Below, in pieces: positions 13,172 to 23,766 of a stretch of 64,000 nucleotides of DNA. Below the pieces are notes generated by a model. It worked only from the letters and a program-made list of their open reading frames with translations, did not search any database and had not been told where the DNA came from. How positions within the stretch are numbered: the first letter of the stretch is position 1; each line of letters begins with the position of its first letter. The translations under genes and the position numbers were made by a program. Origin of the DNA: Cryptomeria japonica. Taxonomy: Eukaryota; Streptophyta; Pinopsida; Cupressales; Cupressaceae. Location of the stretch: the NCBI RefSeq assembly GCF_030272615.1, contig NC_081406.1, positions 400,846,939 through 400,910,938 of the forward strand. The letters are read 5' to 3'.

Positions 13172-13578
13172 CATTCACCTTAGCCATAAAGGATTATATG
13201 TTCTCATCTTCTCCGCTATTCAACATTTCATACTTTCCTTTCAAACTATAATTTATCAACTATAACATGTTTATCTCCTTCATATAAGGTCTCTAACTTT
13301 TACGAGATCTAATGTGCAGTCTACAAACGCATCACATTAGTCATCTTTGAATCGGTCAAGGAACTCAACAATGCTTCTTTAGCTCTTATGTTGTGTTCAA
13401 CATCCTTGATCTCAACTGCAGTAACCAGGCCATTTTGAGGAACAATGTAGGTTTTCTTTGTAATCTTCCAATAATCATCTCCAAGTCACTTCAAATGACA
13501 CTCCATTCAGTCCTTCCATACTATATAATTGTTTCCATCGAATCTCGAGTTCTCTTTCTTAAAAACATAGGTTTCCAT
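13172..13578 (-). pseudogene. Copia B gag remnant, N-terminal half
   Basis: Read on the minus strand, a start codon at 13578-13576 opens METYVFKKENSRFDGNNYIVWKD-like sequence up to a stop. This is the usual beginning of a plant copia Gag (UBN2-type). It is followed by KITKKTYIVPQNG and EALLSSLTDSKMTNVM stretches. Several stops and at least one frame change interrupt it, and it then meets the LARD at 13171. The remainder continues at 529-1. The start sits about 45 bases after the primer binding site, as expected. Confidence 0.8.
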
Positions 13579-13620
13579 CTTGGATATCCTCAAGTGGTCA
13601 AGCTTCTTCTGAAGGATCTA

Positions 13621-13632
13621 TCTCTAATACCA
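13621..13632 (-). other. Copia B primer binding site (minus strand)
   Basis: The minus strand reads TGGTATTAGAGA two bases after the LTR end. It is a slightly mutated initiator-Met tRNA PBS, and it fixes the element's minus orientation. Confidence 0.85.
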
Positions 13633-13634
13633 AT

Positions 13635-14818
13635 TGTTGGCAGCAACAATGAATGAAAACTGAGAGGGGGGTGAATGAGTTTTCATCAGATCAAACAATT
13701 TAAGCACAATTTCAGATTTAATCAGCAATAATAAGAATATAAATGAACAAAATAACAACAACACACATAACACCAAGATTTTGACGTGGAAAACTTAGTT
13801 AAGGGAAAAACCACGATGGGAACCTACCCAAAATAAGATGATACTCTGCAGTAGTATGTGTAAATATTACAATGGGGAATGCACATGCATTTAGGCACAT
13901 CACCTAGAGCTCATTTCTCAAAATATAATGACCCAGAAGGCTACAACCCTTAGGGAAGGCTCACTACCTTGTAATAATATTTGGACTATAATCTGGTTTA
14001 CATGAACTGAAAGAATAGCATCTCCAAATGTCAGATGACGATTTTGGTTAAGCATATTTATCTGCTCAATACTTCACACCGAAAGATGTATTCACTTGTT
14101 TGCACATATACCACTCTCTGATAATATAGACACAACCTCTAACAACCACCAAAACACAAATTACATGAATATAGCACCTATTTATACAAACCATCAACCT
14201 TGACTACAAGGTCGGCTAAAACCTTAACACCTAACTACAAAATCACATCACATGATGCATAAATCAACCACCAAACCAAGACAATATCATAGATGACATA
14301 GCATGGACCCAAATAAAATCCTTGAAGATGCAACACCACTAGAAATCCTGCCAAGATCAACCCCAACATGCTACACCACCAAAAATGTCGCATAACACAA
14401 AGAACATCACCAAACCCATAAGATCTTCAATAATGCACATAATGATCAATGCAGACCACCATAAAAAATAGGAAATGATTAGGAAAAGACAACAAACATG
14501 TTAGAACCATCCACAATAGCTCCACCAGCACCACTTAATCAAGTCTTCATCGATCAACACATTAACACTCAAGAACATTTAACAACAACAAATGTGACAA
14601 GAAAGATAACTTGTGGAGCACCAAATCACAAATAATATAAATTGAAGATACACATGAGCATCCCAAACACTCTCCCAAATTAGCAACCAAATATATGATC
14701 ATACCGAAGCTCAACAAATCAAACACAAACTTAACACTCTGCATTACCAGAACACCAAAACACAGGAATATGTTGACATAATGACAACAACATATCCTAG
14801 CAACAACAATATCCAACA
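13635..14818 (-). repeat. 5' LTR of copia B (minus strand, 1184 bp)
   Basis: On the minus strand it starts TGTTGGATATTG and ends TGCTGCCAACA. It is homologous, in opposite orientation, to the solo LTR at 16044-17383. Both share a C-rich block just before the end and a TTGTCATT...TGTCAACATATTCCT block near the start. The partner 3' LTR is off the left edge. The predicted target duplication at the right flank is ACGTC (14819-14823); its partner is not visible. Confidence 0.88.
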
Positions 14819-15750
14819 ACGTCAAATTAATAATTTTGCTACTTGAATTGATTTTTGACTTAATGGATCAAAAATTAGTTTTTTCCCCTATTGGTTGCCT
14901 AAATCGAATCAAATTTATCCCAACGACTTTTAGGCGGCCCATTTATTGCAGAATTAAGACTTTTGGTCTGGTAGAGGACATTTAGATGCCATTCATGTCG
15001 GGATTCTCCCCTTTTTTAGGGATTGTTTCTCTTTCCTAGTTCTAGGAGATTTTTTCATACACACAACCATCAAACCAATTCATTTGATATGATCCTCTCT
15101 TTTTTGTAACCTAACCCTAGCTAGTTAGGGTTTCTGGGCCTAGTGTTTTCATCTGAGTTATGCCTGATCTATAAAGAAAAAATTTGTAACTCTTTCTAAG
15201 GGCCCTCTCCATGTTTCTCTTATAGAAACTCATACATTTTGTAATTGAAAACTTTGCATTGCCTTTATATCAATAAAATTGTTTGTCTCACCTCTTTTCA
15301 ATTCAAATATTCCGTGCAATGCATTTTACCTCCTTATGTGAATGTGTTTTTTTCTTCTGATTCTTGGTTTATGTGATTGTGTTAACACCCCCGTAGACAT
15401 TGTCTATGAATTAATTTTGGTTCCTCTCTTCATCTTACAAGATTATAACCTTTTTATGTTTTTAGGGAGCTGATTCTGATAGGAAATTATGTGTATCTTT
15501 GGGTAGTTTTCATTGATGTCTTGTGTAGTTATGGGTAGGGAGGATCAAATTTCAATCTAGGTGCATCACCTTTTTTCTCTTTCAGAATTCCTTCTCCCCT
15601 TTTACCCTTAGATCATTGGAATAGGTTTTATAAGTGCTGGGTTGGTCCAACATTGTGCCCTGATTGATAAGAGTATCGACCTTCTCTAGAGACTCAACCT
15701 CAAATGCACAAGGTTCCACACTTGGAGGTTGTTTCCATGTTTCACAAGTT
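14819..15750 (+). repeat. Gypsy A 5' LTR, truncated by the copia B insertion
   Basis: Homologous over its length to 34313-35285. Shared blocks include GTCAAATT at the junction, ATCAAATTTATCCCAAC, GGTAGAGGACATT, CTCTTTTTTGTAACC and GGAGGTTGTTTCCATGT. The match stops at CACAAG followed by TTGTT on both sides, so the LTR probably ends near 15748. Homology begins exactly at the copia B end, which supports truncation by that insertion. Confidence 0.8.
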
Positions 15751-16043
15751 TGTTGAGCACTAGTGTTCAACATGGGCTCAAACTTTTGTGACAACAATTT
15801 ATAGCATGCCCAATGGGACTTATTTTCAACTTATATGCTAAATATTTAGTGTTGTTCTTATCACTCTAACCTTTGGAGGAAGTTACCATTCAAGAACTTG
15901 GTGACTCTAATGACAAATCAAGTCTCTTGTTCATGACCTATTGTTGATTTCATACCAAGAACTCAAAGAAGAGCATCTTCTAGAGGTATTTTTCAATATT
16001 GTGAGTGTTTAAATTCCAGTTCTAGAAGAAGAGGGGCTAGACT
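15751..16043 (+). other. Gypsy A leader, first part
   Basis: Sequence between the LTR end and the solo LTR. I found no standard plant primer binding motif and no coding motif. AGACT at 16039-16043 is the left target duplication of the solo LTR. Confidence 0.6.
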
Positions 16044-17383
16044 TGTTGGGATAATGTGCAAATATGTTTTTGGATTGACTGAGTGATGTGTTGTCATTGA
16101 TGTCAACATATTCCTCGGTGTGTTCTAGTGTTGCAGTCAGATTAAGTGAGTTGGTTTGGCTAGTGTGTTGCAGATGAGTTATTGTAGATTAAAGGGTTTT
16201 GAGATAAGTATCTCTAGTTGATTAAGCTCAAGTTTTAGTGGTTCACATGGATATTTGATCAAGTTATGAGATCTAGTATTGCAGTTTCTTTTCAATTGTT
16301 CAGTGTTGATCAGTGTTCTAAATTTTGCTCCACATTGCTTTGCATTGCAATATCTTGGTTTGCAGATTTAGAAGTGTTTGGGACATTCTGGTGTGTCCTC
16401 AATTCAGAGGGTTCATGATTGGGAGGCCCTTACGTGAATCTTTCAGTTTGACAGTCATTGTAGTTAGTGTTCTTGAAGTTTGATATAATGATGATGAAGA
16501 TTATAGTAAGTTGTGTTGGTGTGGTTGTTTTTGTGGAAATTCATGATGCTTGTGGATGTTTCTAGATTGTGCACTATTCATGTTTATGGTCTGCATTGAT
16601 CGGTGAGCATGTTATTGATGTTTTTCTTTAGTCCAGTGGTGTTCTTCATGTTCTTGGCCGACATGATGATTATAGCATATTGCGGATGTTCGAGACATAA
16701 TTCTTAGAGGTGTTTCATGTTCAAAGTATTGATTTAGGTCCATACTATGTCTTAGCCAACATTATTTTGGTCCGCATATAATATTGTAGCTTGTATGGTT
16801 ATATCTTTGTAATTTGTGATGTGTGTTGAGCCAACCTTGAAAGATGGGTTGATGATATGTATAAATAAATATAATACTCATGTGTGAGAGGTATTTGTGT
16901 GTGCAAATAATGCGTTGATCTTTTGGAAGCAATGAAGTAGTGTGAAGAAGTGTGAATAAGTGCAAAAGAGAAGAATATGTGTTATGTGCCTAATCAAAAC
17001 TGTAACCAGGCATGAGGAGATGCTATTCTACTAGTTCATGATCTTCCAGATGTAATTCAAACATGTTTGTAAGATAGTGAGTCATCCCTGAGTTGTAGCC
17101 CTTTGTTGTTTTTGAGCAGTGAGCTCTAGGCAATGTTCTTGAATGCATGTGCATTCCCCATTGTAATATTTCATACACTTCTAATAGGGTATCATCATAT
17201 TGTGGGTAGGTTTCCCCCATGTTTTCCATGTTAAAAATCTTGGTGTTATATATGTTATTGATGTGGTGTTGATTTATTCTTTCATTATTTTTTTATCAAA
17301 TCTGAAATTGTGTTTGAGTTAAGAAAATATTTTGAGAAAACTGATTCACCCCCCCCTCTTAGTTTTCTGCCTTGTTGCCAACA
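16044..17383 (+). mobile_element. Solo LTR of the copia B family (1340 bp)
   Basis: Starts TGTTGGGATAATG and ends TTGCCAACA, and is flanked by perfect AGACT duplications (16039-16043 and 17384-17388). No internal region is present, so it most likely arose by unequal recombination between the two LTRs of a full element. It resembles the copia B 5' LTR in inverted orientation about 1.2 kb away. A run of eight C residues before the end (17349-17356) is typical of this family and also occurs in copia C. Confidence 0.93.
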
Positions 17384-17388
17384 AGACT

Positions 17389-17479
17389 TTCACTATCACT
17401 AGTTAGGGGTAGTGAAGTAGTTACATCTACACCCCTTAGGTCTTATTCTACTTCTCCATTCACAAGACCATCACAATCA
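17389..17479 (+). other. Gypsy A leader, second part
   Basis: Short AT-rich stretch between the solo LTR and the inverted-repeat unit; nothing recognised. Confidence 0.5.
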
Positions 17480-17625
17480 TGTTGGTTCAAAATTTTGTAA
17501 AATAAGTTAATTTACAAAATTGTAGTTTCAAGCACAACAAATGAGATTTAATCTCTCCAGCTCTTCTAAGGGGAGGATCCCCCTTTAACTTACTACTCTA
17601 TGTTACTAAAATAAGATACAAATTT
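17480..17625 (+). repeat. Left arm of the inverted repeat
   Basis: Pairs with 19585-19722. By eye most positions match, with the best block at 17511-17612. Confidence 0.88.
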
Positions 17626-17639
17626 AATTTAAATTAATT

Positions 17640-18182
17640 GGAGACACATGAGAAGGACTTCAACTCATGGTTGAAGTTGGAGGATTTCTAGTTGAATTTT
17701 GTAGTAGATAATGAAGTGATCGCTTCAAGGGATATCCTCATTAAGAAAAGAGAAATACTGAAACATCAAATGAACACAATTAAGGAACTTATAAAAAATT
17801 TGAGGAAATCACAAAAAGAATGTAATGATAAAGGGAAAGACATCAGCGAGAAGATATCAACTTTACCTTGCACTTTCCTTGATGAGAACCAGAAGGCCCT
17901 TCATGAGGATGCTATTGTCAAAGAATTCAGTGTGTGAATAGGTGAAGAGATTGACAAACAAGCTTTCTCATTGACCTCAATTGATAAATTGTTAGATATC
18001 CAAGTAAATCTGGATGATATAGCCTCTCTTCTTAAAAAGTATAAGAAATGATACATGAGGCTTAGAGATTCTATCACCCGGGTTAAGGTCACCACAAGTC
18101 ACAATAAATGACCTGATTAGGAACAGATGAAAGTAGTTCTACAAAAGTTTGAGGAGTTCATGAGGTAGGATCGAAATTGAGT
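17640..18182 (+). pseudogene. Decayed coiled-coil protein gene of unknown function
   Basis: One frame stays readable for about 180 codons from 17640 to 18182, with stops at 17689-17691, 17935-17937, near 18049, and more after 18108. The first stretch has SRDILIKKREILKHQM and TIKELIKNLRKSQKEC. These are Lys/Glu/Ile/Leu-rich heptad-like sequences expected to form a coiled coil. Later stretches read EEIDKQAFSLTSIDKLLDI and EQMKVVLQKFEEFMR. No signal peptide, membrane segment or catalytic motif is seen. I do not recognise the family. Its position inside the inverted-repeat unit suggests it was that unit's own gene; a plant LTR-element leader ORF is the alternative. Confidence 0.5.
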
Positions 18183-18337
18183 GTCTGGTGAAACTTAGTA
18201 TTTTTCATAGTAGATGCATTTTTGAATAAGAGTTTGACACCTCAAGTGTCATTTTATATTTAGTTTTTTCACTTAGGTGATGCATGAGTGTGAATTCAAT
18301 TAGGACTCTCCTTTGAATTAGTCATAATTTTTCCTAA

Positions 18338-18654
18338 TTTTTTTTTGTATTAAGTATCATAGAATCACAAAGCTCATTTTTTGTTCATTCGAGCATCCAC
18401 GTTACAAACTTATTACAAATACCAGCTCCTTTCAAGCAAACTTATTACAACTACTAGCTCCTTTTGAGCACCAAACTAGAAACAACAATTGGAAGACCAA
18501 GGGTCACAACTTAGAAATCCACTTTTAAACAACCAATGGAAGACCAAGAGTCACAACTTAGAATTCTACATAAAGGTGTCCCTCATGGGAGTTGAACTTG
18601 GGTCTCCACATTGAGAGCTCAATGCTTTGACCAACTAAGCTCAACCCCTTGGAC
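18338..18654 (-). mobile_element. tRNA-derived SINE (317 bp)
   Basis: The minus strand starts at 18654 with GTCCAAGGGGTTGAGCTTAG. It contains an A-box-like TTGAGCTTAGTTGGTCAAAGC and a B-box-like AAGTTCAACTCCC spaced as in tRNA promoters for RNA polymerase III. The body has two internally duplicated blocks: TCTAAGTTGTGAC..CTTGGTCTTCCA twice and GTAATAAGTTTG twice. It ends in an oligo-A tail (nine T on the plus strand, 18338-18346). Perfect 12 bp target duplications AATTTTTCCTAA flank it at 18326-18337 and 18655-18666. It is a non-autonomous retroposon that would need a LINE reverse transcriptase; no such LINE is recognised in the window. Confidence 0.9.
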
Positions 18655-18686
18655 AATTTTTCCTAAATTTTTTCAACACACCTCTC

Positions 18687-18700
18687 CTATATATATGAGG
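18687..18700 (+). promoter_or_regulatory. Possible TATA box inside the inverted-repeat unit
   Basis: CTATATATATGAGG followed by a transcript-like AT-rich stretch. The only support is the motif itself and its place upstream of the GACTTTGTGC repeats. Confidence 0.3.
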
Positions 18701-18840
18701 TTGCTTATTTTTAATTTGTATCTATTATCTTTAATCTATATGCCGAAACTTTGCTAAAGTGAAAAACAAAAAAGTGGAACTTTATGTTCCTTTTGTGATT
18801 TTACAAACTTGATGAAATAAGAAGAAAGCTTTGGCATCCA

Positions 18841-19331
18841 GACTTTGTGCTGGATTTATTGGTGGTTTATGATGAGAGTAATCTTATGTCATTTTCATTA
18901 TAAAATCTTATATTCATCAAGTAAAGGCGTGCTGGGATAATATTATTAAAGTATAGAGGCAATTGTTCATTTGTGAACTTTGTGTCATATTTTGACTATT
19001 GTTAATAGAATTATGAATTGGTGAGTGTGATATCATCTTGAAGACTTTGTGCTTCATATTGGTATTTTTAAGATGAAAATTAGTTGTGATATATTAAGGT
19101 AACACTTTGAAGACTTTGTGCTTTATTGTGTCATCTTGGAAAAGGAAAATTGTGATTTGAAGACTTTGAGCTCTTTTCATTATTTTCAGAAAAATATTAT
19201 CAATAGTTAGAACTAGGAATCAAGCTAAAGACTTTGTGCTTTATTTTGGTTTTCTTTATTAACACTTTGGGTTACTGAAGAAGTTATTTGAGGAAAGGTT
19301 TATAGGAGAGAAATAATTTAAAGACTTTGAG
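18841..19331 (+). repeat. Dispersed (GAA)GACTTTGTGCT motif, seven copies
   Basis: Near-identical copies occur at about 18841, 18974, 19040, 19109, 19159, 19227 and 19320, all in the same direction at 50 to 135 base intervals with unrelated sequence between them. Such spaced motifs recall transposase- or factor-binding arrays near element ends, but the binding partner is unknown. Confidence 0.7.
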
Positions 19332-19584
19332 ATTAAGCACTCTTTCCCGTCTCAGAGAAGAAATAGAGGGCTTTGGGACTTTATAGAAACTTTGCTTCTT
19401 TTCTTATCTATATTGTACTCATTCTTTCATTTTGAATTAATTTGTAACATCAAGAAATTGTAAGAATCACCACTACTCTATATTATAAATTCTTTCCTGA
19501 AGTAAGAGGAAAAGAATAACATATATCTTGAAAAAAAGGATAGGATGATGAACCACCCTAGATTAAATTAAAAATTGAAAGTTT

Positions 19585-19722
19585 TATCTTATTTTAGTAA
19601 CATAGAGTAGTAAGTTAAAGGGGGAGGCTCCCCTTAGAATAAAAAGAGAGATTAAATCTCATTTGTTGTTCTTGAAACTACAATTTTGTAAATTTATCTA
19701 GTTTACAAAGTTTCAACCAACA
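19585..19722 (-). repeat. Right arm of the inverted repeat
   Basis: Inverted copy of 17480-17625, ending AACCAACA at 19722. Confidence 0.88.
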
Positions 19723-19789
19723 AGTCAAAAGGCCCTACTAATCATATCAATAGGCCATTGTTTCCTATGGTTATCCCAAGGAATCATGC

Positions 19790-20780
19790 ATTGGTCACCT
19801 TTAATGGAGGTATTCCTCTTCTTTTAACCCAAAATGATTGAATACTAGTAGTTGCCTTAAAGGCTATACCCTTTTTCTCTGGTGAAAACTCTATTACCCC
19901 AGCTGAACATATCCAAGATATTGCTAGAATTTTCATTGTTTTTGATGTAAGAGAGGAAAATATAGCAGTTAGACTCCTTACATAATAATTCAAGGGAAAA
20001 TCCCTACAATGGTATAGGGGATTATCCTCTATCTCCATCCATAATTGGAATGAGATGGGGGAGAAATTATGTAAACACTTTGAGGACAAGCGTGACCATT
20101 TATCTCTTGTAGAAAAGTTAACTACTATCAAGAGAGTACCTCACGAGTTCATGGGAGATTTCAATTATAGATTTTAGAAGACTTGGGATAAAATCACTAC
20201 TTTGGTCAAGCTATCTTCCAATCATGCCTTTTTATACTTCACAAGGGCTCTCAATAGTGATATTGCTACTATGATATGATCAATGGGAGGGGCGAACTTA
20301 CCAGGAACATATGACATAGCCATAAGGGCAGAAAATTATCTGATATAGGCAAGAAAGATAGCTCCTAGACCCCTAATACCACTATTCCCAAAGGCTCCTA
20401 CCCAACAACCTATTCTAGCACCTCTCCCATTAACATCTGCACATCAACAACTCATGCCTGTGCCTACTCCATCGTTCATAGACATACAAGAGCCCAAGTT
20501 TCAAGAGCTCAAGGCCATGATGCATGGGTTTGGAAATGAATTGGTTTTAGTAAAGAGATAGTTTCCTCTTGCCAGAAAGCCCTATCAATCATAAAATCAA
20601 AATTATTAGTAGAATGAGTCAAACTTTCAAGAGAAGAACCAATGGAGCAATGCTAGGCCCTTGAATAGTTTGAACCCTACAGTTGCAAGTACCTCAAAGG
20701 AAATAGTCACAACACAAAACAATCTTGCTTAGGAGCAATAACGGTGCATTACATGTAATCAACCTCACAACCAGATTGCA
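19790..20780 (+). pseudogene. Gypsy A gag remnant
   Basis: A Retrotrans_gag-type capsid remnant on the plus strand. Reading from about 19850 gives AIPFFSGENSITPAEHIQDI, then FKGKSLQWYRGLSSISIHNW, then EKLCKHFEDKRDH. This is the usual plant gypsy Gag pattern, with several TAA/TAG stops (near 19981 and 20176). A Pro-rich linker follows (about 20350-20480). The knuckle CITCNQPHNQIAC at about 20748-20787 keeps three Cys and one His, with three rather than four residues before the His. The Gag would form the particle. Non-functional. Confidence 0.8.
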
Positions 20781-21383
20781 TGCTAAAGTGGAGATCTCTC
20801 CTAGGCCTTAGTAACATAATCTGAACCAACCACTCCAAGACAATAGTTTCATAACTACCCTACCTATGCATAGGGAGATGTGAGAGAGAGTCTGCCCTTA
20901 TGAACTGAAAGGAGTCAAATTTTTGTGGTGTTAATCAACTAAATAGTGACCTTGTGGATAATTATACTAGGTTAAAGAGGAGGGCTATATACAATGATAC
21001 ATTTTCCACAACTGCCCAAGATTCATAGGCTTCTAGACAAACCATAACTCCAACAGATCCCCGAGTCCAGACAAGATAACTACTCCAAACAAGGATCAAT
21101 ATTTGACTCAGAATGACAAAAAAGGGGAGCAACCCAAGGTTCCTATAGTGGAAAGACTTGACCTTATTACTACTATGGTTCCTACCAAAGCTATGGTATC
21201 CTTCAACATTGTAGAACAAATGAAGAAGACTAACCTCAAATTTTCCATGTGGGACGCACTCTCCATTCCATCTCATAGATATCTAATCCAAGAGGCCTTG
21301 AAGGATATCAACGATGTGTAAATGACAACAAAAGATTGCAACTCACCCAATCCAATAAGTCTGGTGCAAACTATGAAGGCAAA

Positions 21384-21811
21384 AAATTAAAAAATGATCC
21401 GTAAGCCCCTTGTTTTTTATCTCTTTGATTATAGGAGATAATTTAGTTCACAATTACATAATAGATTTAGGGGTCAACAACTCAATCATGCCCAAGGAGG
21501 TGGCTAACCACCTAGGTATTAAATATGAACTTGTGACTAGGGGAGTGGTGCAACTTGATGGCACTTTAGTTCAGAGAGTAGGAGTCATTAAGGACTTATG
21601 GTTAACCTTGCATGCCTACCCAGGTTGTAGTGTCTTACAAGCCATTTCAATCATTTACCTCCCTGATCTCTCTTTGCTATTTATTTGTCAAGGGAGTTTA
21701 CTACAAGATAGGAGGATATCTATCTTTGAACTAGTCTCATATGCTATTTATAACAAGATATGGTACAAAGGTTACCATCAAAGAAGATCCCATTGCAAAC
21801 AACCATATTGA
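21384..21811 (+). pseudogene. Gypsy A retropepsin-like protease remnant
   Basis: The ORF at 21410-21811 contains HNYIIDLGVNNSIMPKEVAN, a retropepsin active-site region in which the usual Asp-Ser/Thr-Gly reads Asp-Leu-Gly. GVVQLDGTLVQRVGVIKDL follows, as in plant gypsy proteases. The weak active-site triad and the shifted downstream frame show decay. It would have cleaved the polyprotein. The next frame (21741-22076) carries the linker toward the RNase H domain. Confidence 0.75.
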
Positions 21812-22019
21812 GCCTTATATTTTGAGCCCCATAAATATGAATTGTACTCTCCATGGTGAACAAAAGGATGGTTTAGTTAAAGAGCTTTCTAATCTTGTGG
21901 AGGAGGTCCGTGACTGCCTACTTGATGAATGGGATAATGCTTTTCAATTTCACCCACTTGGTGAGGTCACTGATACAGGTCTTGGTAGCTTTATTCCCAA
22001 TCTCACCAAGGAGTGTAAT

Positions 22020-22570
22020 GATTTCAATAAATTATGGGACATGTTTTTCATGGCTCAAGAAACAAGAATGGTGTAGGGGCCAATGTGTTAATAATTTCTC
22101 CTAACAAGGTGAAATATTATTTTTCATTTAGGCTTCATTTTAGCTGCAATAACAATGTGGTTGAGTATGAAGCATTGATCTTAGGTCTCCAAATAGCGCA
22201 AAGAAGAGGGACAAAATCCTTAAGAGCGCATGGAGACAGTGAGTTGGTTGTCAATCAAGTTAGAGCTCAAAGAGTAACCAAAAATAACCTTCTCAAATCT
22301 TACAAGCAATAGAGTTTGGGATCTAATAGAAGGATTTGAAGCCTTCAAAATATTTGTCCCTAGAAATCAGAACAAGCATGTTGATAGGCTAGTAGCAGTT
22401 GGTGCTCAACATGAAATACCAATTCATGTTGTAGCCAAGAAGGAGCTACAGGTCAGGCTTGTGGTTAGACCTGTTGTACCTGATAATCAAGTTAATTGGC
22501 AAGTTTTTGACTCAGATCAACAAATTGTCAATTTCTTACAAGAGGAGGTAGAGTTCTCAAACAAGAACCA
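22020..22570 (+). pseudogene. Gypsy A archaeal-type RNase H (aRNH) upstream of RT
   Basis: Across two frames the sequence gives KLWDMFF, NKNGVGANVLIIS, NNNVVEYEALILGLQIAQRR and GDSELVVNQVRAQRVTKNNL, then after a one-base shift RVWDLIEGFEAF and NKHVDRLVAVGAQ. These correspond to the second, archaeal-like RNase H of plant Tat elements, with the Glu of EYEAL and Asp of GDSEL retained. A conserved tail PDNQVNWQVFDSDQQIV follows. It lies between protease and RT, whereas many Tat elements (including gypsy D here) carry it after the first RNase H. Stops and shifts make it non-functional. Confidence 0.82.
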
Positions 22571-22599
22571 AACCCTATAGTAGAATCAGTATGGAGATC

Positions 22600-23766
22600 A
22601 GATCATGCAACTCAATTCAAATAAGTTGCCCACAGGATTAATCACCTTGGAGGGGATCTTCAATTTAGATGATCAATTATAAGGAGGGGCTATGAATTTG
22701 GCTACAAGAAAAGGAGATTACATGCCAATCTCAATGGCTGAAGGAAAAGCTCTCAACTTGGGAGAGGTATGTTCCAAGATAGACCAAGATGTCTTTGTCA
22801 ACCTTTGTAAAGAATAATGATGTATTTACTTTTACTTATGAAGATCTAAAAGGTTTTAGCACTAGTTTATCCCAGCATACCATAGAGCTAGATCCAAATG
22901 CAAAGCCTATCAAGAAAACCAAAGACCAATAAATCCCAAAAGTTGAACCTTTAATGAGAAAGGAGTTATCCAAGCTCATATAATCTAATAAAAATTTTCC
23001 AATAAAACATTCTTCTTGGGCAACTATTCTTGTTGTAGTTAGGAAGAAGAATGGGGAAATCAAATTATGTGTAGACTTTCAGAATCTCAATAGAGATTCA
23101 CTTAAGAACCATTATCACATTCCTTCCATGCAAAAAATCTTAGCTAGAGTATGTGGCTCAGAGGGATTTTCATTCTTGGATGGATATTTAGGATATAATC
23201 AGATCCTAGCTCAATAATTGGGCCAATTTAAGACTACATTTAGTACTAAATGGGCCACCTATGCCTATTGCAAGATGCCATTCAAACTAACCAATGCAGG
23301 TGTCACTTTCCAAAGAGCTATGGATATGGATTTCAAAGGAGTATTAGCAGAGTTTATGTTGGTATACCTAGATGATATAATTGTGTGATCCAAGAATTCA
23401 ACAGATCAATTTGGTCACCTTGAATAGTTATTCTAAAAATGCTAAGAATATGGTGTGTCTTTAAATCCTAATAAGTGTGTATTTGCTATCGATTATGACA
23501 AACTGCTAGGACACCTTGTATCAAAGGATGGTCTAGTTGTACATCCAAAAAGGGTGGAGGCCATTTTGTCTCTTCCAATCCCAAGTCACATAAAGAGATT
23601 GAAATGTTTCCTTGGAAGGATCAATTTTGTAAGAAGATTTATTCCAATCTTGGCTACTATGGTTAAGCCTCTCACAACCATGCTAAAGAAGAATATGGTT
23701 TTCAGATGGACCAGGGAGGGAAAAGATGGTTTTGATCAGATCAAAAGAAATTACTCAAGCTCTTAG
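22600..23766 (+). pseudogene. Gypsy A reverse transcriptase remnant
   Basis: One frame with scattered stops gives TFTYEDLKGFSTSLSQHTIE, HSSWATILVVVRKKNGEIKL, CVDFQNLNRDSLKNHY, FSFLDGYLGYNQIL, CKMPFKLTNAGVTFQRAMD and the catalytic LVYLDDIIV (about 23360-23386). The thumb and connection region then follows (GHLVSKDGLVVHPKRVEAIL, 23455-23766). At least seven in-frame stops occur. It would have copied element RNA into DNA. Confidence 0.9.

Larger units (their letters stand above)
17480..19722. mobile_element. Unclassified 2.24 kb unit bounded by ~140 bp inverted repeats
   Basis: The left arm (17480 to about 17625) and the right arm (about 19585-19722) are inverted copies starting TGTTGGTT. They share ACAAATGAGATTTAATCTCT and CTTACTACTCTATGTTACTA blocks. 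Inside are a decayed coiled-coil ORF, a SINE and a reiterated GACTTTGTGC motif. I could not find a target duplication: the left flank reads ACAATCA and the right AGTCAAAA. It could be a non-autonomous DNA element, a gypsy-leader gene block with inverted borders, or a rearrangement. It sits directly before the gypsy A gag. Confidence 0.6.

Noticed and set aside
18590-18654. A genuine tRNA gene on the minus strand
   Set aside because: A and B boxes are present, but the clover-leaf stems do not form well and the segment continues into a SINE body with an oligo-A tail and a 12 bp duplication.
17480-19722. Interpretation as a second CACTA or hAT element
   Set aside because: The ends are TGTTGGTT rather than CACTA, and neither 3 bp nor 8 bp matching duplications were found.
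20962-21276. Minus-strand 104-residue frame
   Set aside because: It lies opposite the gypsy A gag-protease region and shows no family motif; a shadow frame.
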